A DNA stretch of 64,000 nucleotides, taken from positions 1 through 64,000 of the forward strand of contig CAJUAK010000008.1 in the NCBI GenBank assembly GCA_910584385.1, written 5' to 3'. The notes under the pieces are model-generated. The model did not search any database. It was not told where the DNA came from and saw nothing but the letters and a program-made list of their open reading frames with translations. The DNA comes from an uncultured Alphaproteobacteria bacterium (GTDB lineage Bacteria; Pseudomonadota; Alphaproteobacteria; RF32; CAG-239). How positions within the stretch are numbered: the stretch's first letter is position 1; each line of letters opens with the position of its first letter. Below are positions 59,817 to 64,000 of this stretch, one piece after another. A program made the translations under genes and the position numbers.

Positions 59817-61331
59817 TTATTCGGCAAACCAGTGGGCGCGTGCAGCCATAATCACTTTGTTGGCTTCCATTTCCGTCAGGCTGTTTTCGCCAAGAATTTC
59901 CAACAATTCGTCAGCGGCCAAATCAGCCAAATCATCACGGGTTTTAATACCGCCGTTTGCAAGCTTCAACAGCATATCCTGGTCTAAGCCTTCGATTTCC
60001 TGCAAGCTTTCATCGATGCCTAAAGATTTGCTTTGTTTTTCAAATTCGGCATTGCGTTTTGCAACATATTCTTTGGCACGAGACTGCAGCTCTGCCGCAA
60101 CATCTTCGTCAAAGCCTTCGATTTCAGCAAGCTCGGACAAATCAACCATTGCTATTTCATCAACCGTCGAGAAACCTTCGGCAATGAGCAGATGGGCAAT
60201 CATTTCATCCACATCCAAAGCTTCCATAAAGCGCTGGGAGCGGACTTTGTTTTCGTTAGAACGGCGTTCCTGTTCCTGTTCTTCGGTCAAAACATCAATA
60301 TCGCAGCCCAAAAGCTGAGAAGCCAATTTTACATTTTGCCCGCGGCGGCCGATGGCAATTGAAAACTGCTCTTGAGGAACAACAACCTCGATACGGTTGT
60401 TTTCTTCATCCAAAACAACTTTGGAAACTTCTGCAGGCGCCAATGCGCTGACAATCAATTGTGCTTTGTCTTCAGAATAAGGGATAATATCAATTTTTTC
60501 GCCCTGAAGCTCATTAACCACCGCCTGGACGCGAATGCCGCGCAAACCGACACAAGCGCCGACAGCGTCAATCGTCATATCCTCAGCCTTAACGGTCATC
60601 TTGGCTTTAGAACCGGGATCGCGGGCGACATTAACAATTTTAACAATCCCGTCATAAATTTCAGGAACTTCCGAAGCAAACAATTTTGCCAAGAATTCCG
60701 GACAAGTACGGGATAAAAAGATTTGCGGCCCTCTGTTTTCTTTGCGGACATCCAAAACATAAGCCCGGATTCTGTCGCCGTTTTTAAACTTTTCTCTGGG
60801 AATAATTTCATCGCGGCGCAAAACAGCTTCCGTCTTGCCAATATCCAAAACAACATTGCCAAACTCGATTCTTTTGACGGTGCCGTTAATAATTGTGCCG
60901 ATTTTTTCTTTATATTCTTCGTATTGCTTATTCCTTTCGGCGTCACGCACTTTCTGCACAATAACCTGTTTCGCCGTCTGGGCGGCAATACGCCCAAAAT
61001 CAATCGGGGGCAAAGCATCAATAAGAAATTCGCCAACTTTTATATTTTTATCATAAGCTTTTGCATCTTCCAAAGTCAGCTGTGCGGCTTCATTCTCGAT
61101 TTCCTCGGCGGAGGCAACAACTTCGCGGTAGCGGGAAAGGGCAATGGCACCGGTCTTGCGGTCAATATGCGCTCTAATATCATGTTCAAAACCATAGCGG
61201 GAACGCCCTGCTTTCTGAATGGCAATTTCCATCGCTTCAAAAACATCTTCCCGGTCAATATTCTTTTCTCTGGCTACGGTATCTGCAACCAAAACGATTT
61301 CAGGTCTGGGCATATTTTCAATATTTTGCAT
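59817..61331 (-). CDS. nusA: Transcription termination/antitermination factor NusA
   Basis: 504 residues: N-terminal polymerase-binding domain (about 1-125), S1 (about 130-200, with G-T-I-I-N-G-T-V-K), KH1/KH2 (about 230-345; G-R-R-G-Q-N-V-K-L-A), then a C-terminal repeat region of HhH-like acidic domains typical of alphaproteobacteria. GAGGA precedes the ATG. 18 nt after rimP. Confidence 0.97.
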   Translation of the reverse strand: MQNIENMPRPEIVLVADTVAREKNIDREDVFEAMEIAIQKAGRSRYGFEHDIRAHIDRKTGAIALSRYREVVASAEEIENEAAQLTLEDAKAYDKNIKVGEFLIDALPPIDFGRIAAQTAKQVIVQKVRDAERNKQYEEYKEKIGTIINGTVKRIEFGNVVLDIGKTEAVLRRDEIIPREKFKNGDRIRAYVLDVRKENRGPQIFLSRTCPEFLAKLFASEVPEIYDGIVKIVNVARDPGSKAKMTVKAEDMTIDAVGACVGLRGIRVQAVVNELQGEKIDIIPYSEDKAQLIVSALAPAEVSKVVLDEENNRIEVVVPQEQFSIAIGRRGQNVKLASQLLGCDIDVLTEEQEQERRSNENKVRSQRFMEALDVDEMIAHLLIAEGFSTVDEIAMVDLSELAEIEGFDEDVAAELQSRAKEYVAKRNAEFEKQSKSLGIDESLQEIEGLDQDMLLKLANGGIKTRDDLADLAADELLEILGENSLTEMEANKVIMAARAHWFAE

Positions 61332-61349
61332 TTTATCCTCTGATTGTAA

Positions 61350-61850
61350 TTATAATTCAAATTCTTCTGCTTCAGGTGCATTTTGCAGCATATCGTCTGT
61401 CAACAACAATTTGGCCTTGCTGATATCCTCAAAAGGAATAACATATTCTGCACCATCCATTTCAAAAATAATATTCCGGTTATCATCCACGCGGGAAATA
61501 ACCCCTTTAAATCTTTTGCGGTTTTCAACCGGGACAGATGTTTCAATTTTAGCATCCCAGCCGGCAAAACGCTCAAAATGCGCCGGCTTTGTCAAAGGCC
61601 TGTCCAGCCCCGGAGAACTCACTTCCAATGTGTATTGGTCTTTTATCGGATCTTTTTCATCCAAAATTTCAGAAACAGCCCTGCTGACTTTTGCGCAATC
61701 ATCAACCACGATGTCGCTTCCGTCTTTGCGGTCAATCATAATCTGCAAGGTCGGATTCTTTGCGCCGATTGTCAAAAGCCGAACCAGTTCAAAGCCTTTT
61801 TCTTCCACCACCGGTTCCAATAAATCCCACAAAGGGTGTTTCATTTGCAT
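61350..61850 (-). CDS. rimP: Ribosome maturation factor RimP
   Basis: 166 residues. G-F-E-L-V-R-L near residue 18, D-C-A-K-V-S-R-A-V-S, Y-T-L-E-V-S-S-P-G-L-D-R-P-L are diagnostic. Assists 30S assembly. First gene of rimP-nusA-ylxR-infB; AAGGAAT upstream. Its promoter is probably in 61850-61960. Confidence 0.95.
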   Translation of the reverse strand: MQMKHPLWDLLEPVVEEKGFELVRLLTIGAKNPTLQIMIDRKDGSDIVVDDCAKVSRAVSEILDEKDPIKDQYTLEVSSPGLDRPLTKPAHFERFAGWDAKIETSVPVENRKRFKGVISRVDDNRNIIFEMDGAEYVIPFEDISKAKLLLTDDMLQNAPEAEEFEL

Positions 61851-61871
61851 TCTTCGATTCCTTTTACAAAA

Positions 61872-61897
61872 AAGGCGGGGCTTTTCAGTCCCACCTT
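61872..61897 (-). terminator. Terminator after aroK
   Basis: Stem AAGGCGGG / CCCACCTT (one G-U-capable pair on the reverse strand) followed by TTTTTTG, 70 nt after aroK stop. Confidence 0.7.
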
Positions 61898-61966
61898 CAA
61901 ACGATTCTATGAAAGTATGTCAATTTATATACCACAAAAATTTTAAAAAGCCAGCATTTTTTCAAA

Positions 61967-62515
61967 TTACCCTGCGCGCTTTTGGCTTTTCAAAAAATCG
62001 TTAATCGCGTCAATAACGCGCCCGACGGTAATATCAACCTGCTCTTCTTTAGTTTCGACGACAATATCGGCTTCGGAATAATAAGGATATTCGTCAGCGA
62101 TATATTTTTCCAGCTTTTCTTTTAAGCCGCTGTCATTGCCCCTCAAAAAAGGACGGTGTTTGCGGCCGGCGGTGCGGTTGTATAAAACATCGACATCCGC
62201 CTTCAGCCAGATTGTGATAGCATTTTTTTTGGCATGCTGACGGGTTTCTTCCGCCACAAAAGAACCGCCGCCGGAAGCCAAAACGCAGGCGCTTCCTTCC
62301 AACAGGCGTTTCATAACCCTTTTTTCGCCGGCGCGGTATTCTTCAGGGCCAAAACACTTCAACACGTCAATCAAAGACAACCCCGCCGCTTTTTCAATCT
62401 CCTGGTCGCCGTCCACAAAAGGAAGGTTAAGCTTTTTAGCCAGGCGTTTGCCAACGCTTGTTTTGCCGCTTCCCATCAAACCGACCAATAAAATTATTTT
62501 ATTTGTATCAATCAT
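61967..62515 (-). CDS. aroK: Shikimate kinase
   Basis: 182 residues. P-loop G-L-M-G-S-G-K-T-S-V-G (about 12-22), D-x-D-x-E-I-E near residue 37, the G-G-G shikimate-binding motif in A-S-G-G-G, and R-P-F-L in the lid. Phosphorylates shikimate. aroB, its usual partner in alphaproteobacteria, is not adjacent. No clear SD. Confidence 0.94.
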   Translation of the reverse strand: MIDTNKIILLVGLMGSGKTSVGKRLAKKLNLPFVDGDQEIEKAAGLSLIDVLKCFGPEEYRAGEKRVMKRLLEGSACVLASGGGSFVAEETRQHAKKNAITIWLKADVDVLYNRTAGRKHRPFLRGNDSGLKEKLEKYIADEYPYYSEADIVVETKEEQVDITVGRVIDAINDFLKSQKRAG

Positions 62516-62588
62516 CTTTTTTTAATTTTTCTTTCATCTAAACGATGTTATATTGGCTTAAATTTAATTTTGAAAGGGATTATAAACC

Positions 62589-62729
62589 ATGCGTCAGAAA
62601 AAATCAAAAACAATCTTTTATCTTCTCGGATTAATTCTTATTGCCGCTTTTGGATACATCATCTTCTTCGAAGTCCCCGTCCATGTGGAGCAGGTTGAAG
62701 AAGCCCTCCCCAACCCCTTGGCAAAATAA
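62589..62729 (+). CDS. 46-residue single-pass membrane protein
   Basis: Short gene from ATG 62589 (GAAAGGGA upstream) to TAA overlapping the xerD ATG (TAATG). Basic start (M-R-Q-K-K-S-K), one TM (about 9-28), a short acidic C-terminus (V-E-Q-V-E-E-A). Translational coupling and position between aroK and xerD support it as real. Function unknown. Confidence 0.7.
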   Translation: MRQKKSKTIFYLLGLILIAAFGYIIFFEVPVHVEQVEEALPNPLAK

Positions 62730-63637
62730 TGGGCATCAACCGACTTTGGGTTCCAAACTTTTTAGCAGCCTTGGTTGCTGAAAAAGGAGCCTCTGAAAAC
62801 ACTGTAAAATCTTATGAAAAAGATTTAGAACAGTTCATAAGCTATTGTGCCGGAAAAAAAATAAATAACATCACAAGGGAACATCTTGTTTCTTACATCC
62901 AATTCCTAAGCCGGGAAGAAAATTATGCCGCGCGGAGCGTTGCACGCAAAATATCAACATTGCGGGATTTTTTCAAATTTTTATATTCCGAAAAAGAAAT
63001 AGACAGCAATCCGGCAGCCCACCTGCAATCGCCAAAACAAAGCAAACCCCTGCCCAAATTTTTAAGCCGGGAAGAAATTGGGCTTTTAATCAGCGAAGCG
63101 CAAAAAAAGAAAAATCCGCGCATAAGCATTATGTTGGAACTCTGTTACGCTTGCGGGCTCCGCGTTTCCGAATTGGTATCTCTGCCGCTGAATTCCGTTA
63201 ACTTCAATAAACAGCAGATATTTGTCAAAGGCAAAGGCAGCAAAGAACGCATTGTCCCCGTCGCCCACAAGACAATCAGCCGGCTTTTGCAATACATCAA
63301 TGAAGAGCGCCCGGAACAAATACCCAACAACAGAAACTCCATCTGGCTTTGGCCTTCTGCCCATGCGCAAGGCGGGCATATCACCGCAAACACCTTTTTT
63401 AAAGAGCTTAAAAATCTGGCGGCAGCTTGCGGAATTTACCCTGAAAAAATATCTCCGCACGTTCTGCGGCACTCTTTTGCCACACATTTGCTAAACAATG
63501 ATGCAGACCTCCGCTCCGTGCAAAAAATGCTCGGGCATGAAGATATTTCCACAACAGAAATCTACACCCATATTTTATCTGAAAAACTTATAAAAACCGT
63601 ACAGGAAAAACATCCGCTTGCCCGTTTAAAAAAGTAA
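62729..63637 (+). CDS. xerD: Tyrosine recombinase XerD/XerC
   Basis: 302 residues. N-terminal SAM-like domain (about 8-95) and catalytic domain with R145 (C-G-L-R-V-S-E-L), K169, H244-x-x-R247 (H-V-L-R-H-S-F-A-T-H), H270 and nucleophile Y279. Divergence from aroK fits alphaproteobacterial xerD. XerC versus XerD is not settled by sequence alone. Resolves chromosome dimers at dif. Confidence 0.92.
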   Translation: MGINRLWVPNFLAALVAEKGASENTVKSYEKDLEQFISYCAGKKINNITREHLVSYIQFLSREENYAARSVARKISTLRDFFKFLYSEKEIDSNPAAHLQSPKQSKPLPKFLSREEIGLLISEAQKKKNPRISIMLELCYACGLRVSELVSLPLNSVNFNKQQIFVKGKGSKERIVPVAHKTISRLLQYINEERPEQIPNNRNSIWLWPSAHAQGGHITANTFFKELKNLAAACGIYPEKISPHVLRHSFATHLLNNDADLRSVQKMLGHEDISTTEIYTHILSEKLIKTVQEKHPLARLKK

Positions 63638-63666
63638 AAGCCGGACGTTTCACAACGGCCGGCTTT
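63637..63666. terminator. Bidirectional terminator after xerD
   Basis: AAAGCCGG / CCGGCTTT stem with a 14-nt loop starting at the last base of the xerD stop; also oriented to end the convergent gene at 63696. Confidence 0.8.
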
Positions 63667-63695
63667 CCATATTAGAGAAATTCGAAAGGTTCTGT

Positions 63696-64000
63696 TCAGG
63701 CTTCCAGCTTTTTAGCGTAACCTTCGCAGAAAGCGTCTATGAGCTCGGCAACCGTTGTCTTTGGCGTAAACCAGCTAAACGGGTGCGGGAAGGAAACGCC
63801 CAGCTCATCCTCCATCCAGAAGACGGGAAGATCCCAGTCATCTTTCTGCCAGGAAAAATCTTCAGCTTCCGGCAGGCATTCCTGAACCTTGCGATAAGGC
63901 AGATCGTCATCCACAGGTTTGTCGATGATGCGCGCATAAACGCAGGCGGCCTTGAGGCGGAACTCTTCGATGACATCCTCTTTGCTCTTTTCCGGGGCGC
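63696..64000 (-). CDS. Partial protein, possibly carrier-protein-like (5' end beyond right edge)
   Basis: About 101 C-terminal residues, open to the window edge. L-G-V-S-F-P ... T-V-A-E-L-I-D-A-F at the C-terminus resembles helix III/IV of acyl carrier proteins, but D-W-D-L-P stands where D-S-L with the phosphopantetheine Ser is expected. Higher GC and codon choice than nearby unknowns. Function not assigned. Confidence 0.55.
   Translation of the reverse strand, partial: APEKSKEDVIEEFRLKAACVYARIIDKPVDDDLPYRKVQECLPEAEDFSWQKDDWDLPVFWMEDELGVSFPHPFSWFTPKTTVAELIDAFCEGYAKKLEA

Noticed and set aside
62729..63637. xerD as an integrase of a mobile element
   Set aside because: Full XerCD-type sequence, next to aroK as in normal alphaproteobacterial chromosomes, with no attachment repeats or phage genes nearby.
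1..64000. tRNA or rRNA genes in the gaps
   Set aside because: No cloverleaf or rRNA-like sequence was seen by eye in any intergenic stretch; a covariance search would be needed to be certain.

Overview
The window looks like chromosomal DNA of an uncultured, anaerobic alphaproteobacterium, probably host-associated (gut type). This is inferred from gene families and gene order; no 16S or other marker is present. Alphaproteobacterial signs are the secB / Tim44-like / mltA / smr cluster, a mitofilin (Mic60)-like gene divergent from tsaD, an ATP12-type F1 assembly chaperone next to rluC, and rimP-nusA-ylxR-infB ... truB-rpsO-pnp. Two [FeFe]-hydrogenase-family proteins point to anaerobic life. Most of the window is housekeeping; no tRNA, rRNA, CRISPR array or insertion sequence was recognised.

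Layout. 1-1.6 kb: the start of a large secreted beta-helix (autotransporter-like) protein running off the left edge. 1.8-2.9 kb: rpsF-rpsR-rplI. 3.1-9.2 kb: small lipoprotein, comM, a 776-residue lipoprotein with an apparently dead trypsin-like domain, and two unknown membrane-associated proteins. 9.3-12.2 kb: hslVU and hemW. 12.2-20.5 kb: permease, Mic60-like, tsaD-nth, secB, Tim44-like, mltA, smr, lptG. 20.5-26.7 kb: cysK, Sel1 protein, NUDIX-gmk-yicC, SDR, ampG. 26.8-31.7 kb: a five-gene operon (2Fe-2S thioredoxin-like protein, sensory [FeFe] hydrogenase HydS, SpoIIE/PP2C phosphatase, second 2Fe-2S protein, group B-like [FeFe] hydrogenase). Divergent from it lie a hybrid histidine kinase and two tandem proteins with degenerate GGDEF/EAL-type domains (31.9-35.8 kb). 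35.8-43.2 kb: the rod-shape and wall set rodA, mrdA, mreD, mreC, mreB, then miaA and ddl. 43.2-50.4 kb: DUF3108, U32/TrhP, unknowns, acyP, ATP12, AsmA, rluC. 50.7-61.9 kb: pnp, rpsO, truB, two unknown paralogues where rbfA is normally found, infB, ylxR, nusA, rimP. 62-63.6 kb: aroK, a 46-residue membrane protein, xerD. The right edge holds a partial unknown gene.

The most notable parts are (i) the hydrogenase/phosphatase operon facing a kinase and two degenerate c-di-GMP-type proteins, which reads as a possible H2/redox-sensing circuit; (ii) the lipoprotein with tandem repeats and a pseudo-protease; (iii) RNA structure: a 128-nt near-perfect hairpin between rpsO and pnp, a branched inverted repeat between pnp and rluC, and a 13-bp hairpin whose loop carries the stop codons of two convergent genes; and (iv) the unknown gene pair replacing rbfA. 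Start codons were moved from the longest frames to the best Shine-Dalgarno (SD) or domain-supported start where the sequence allowed.
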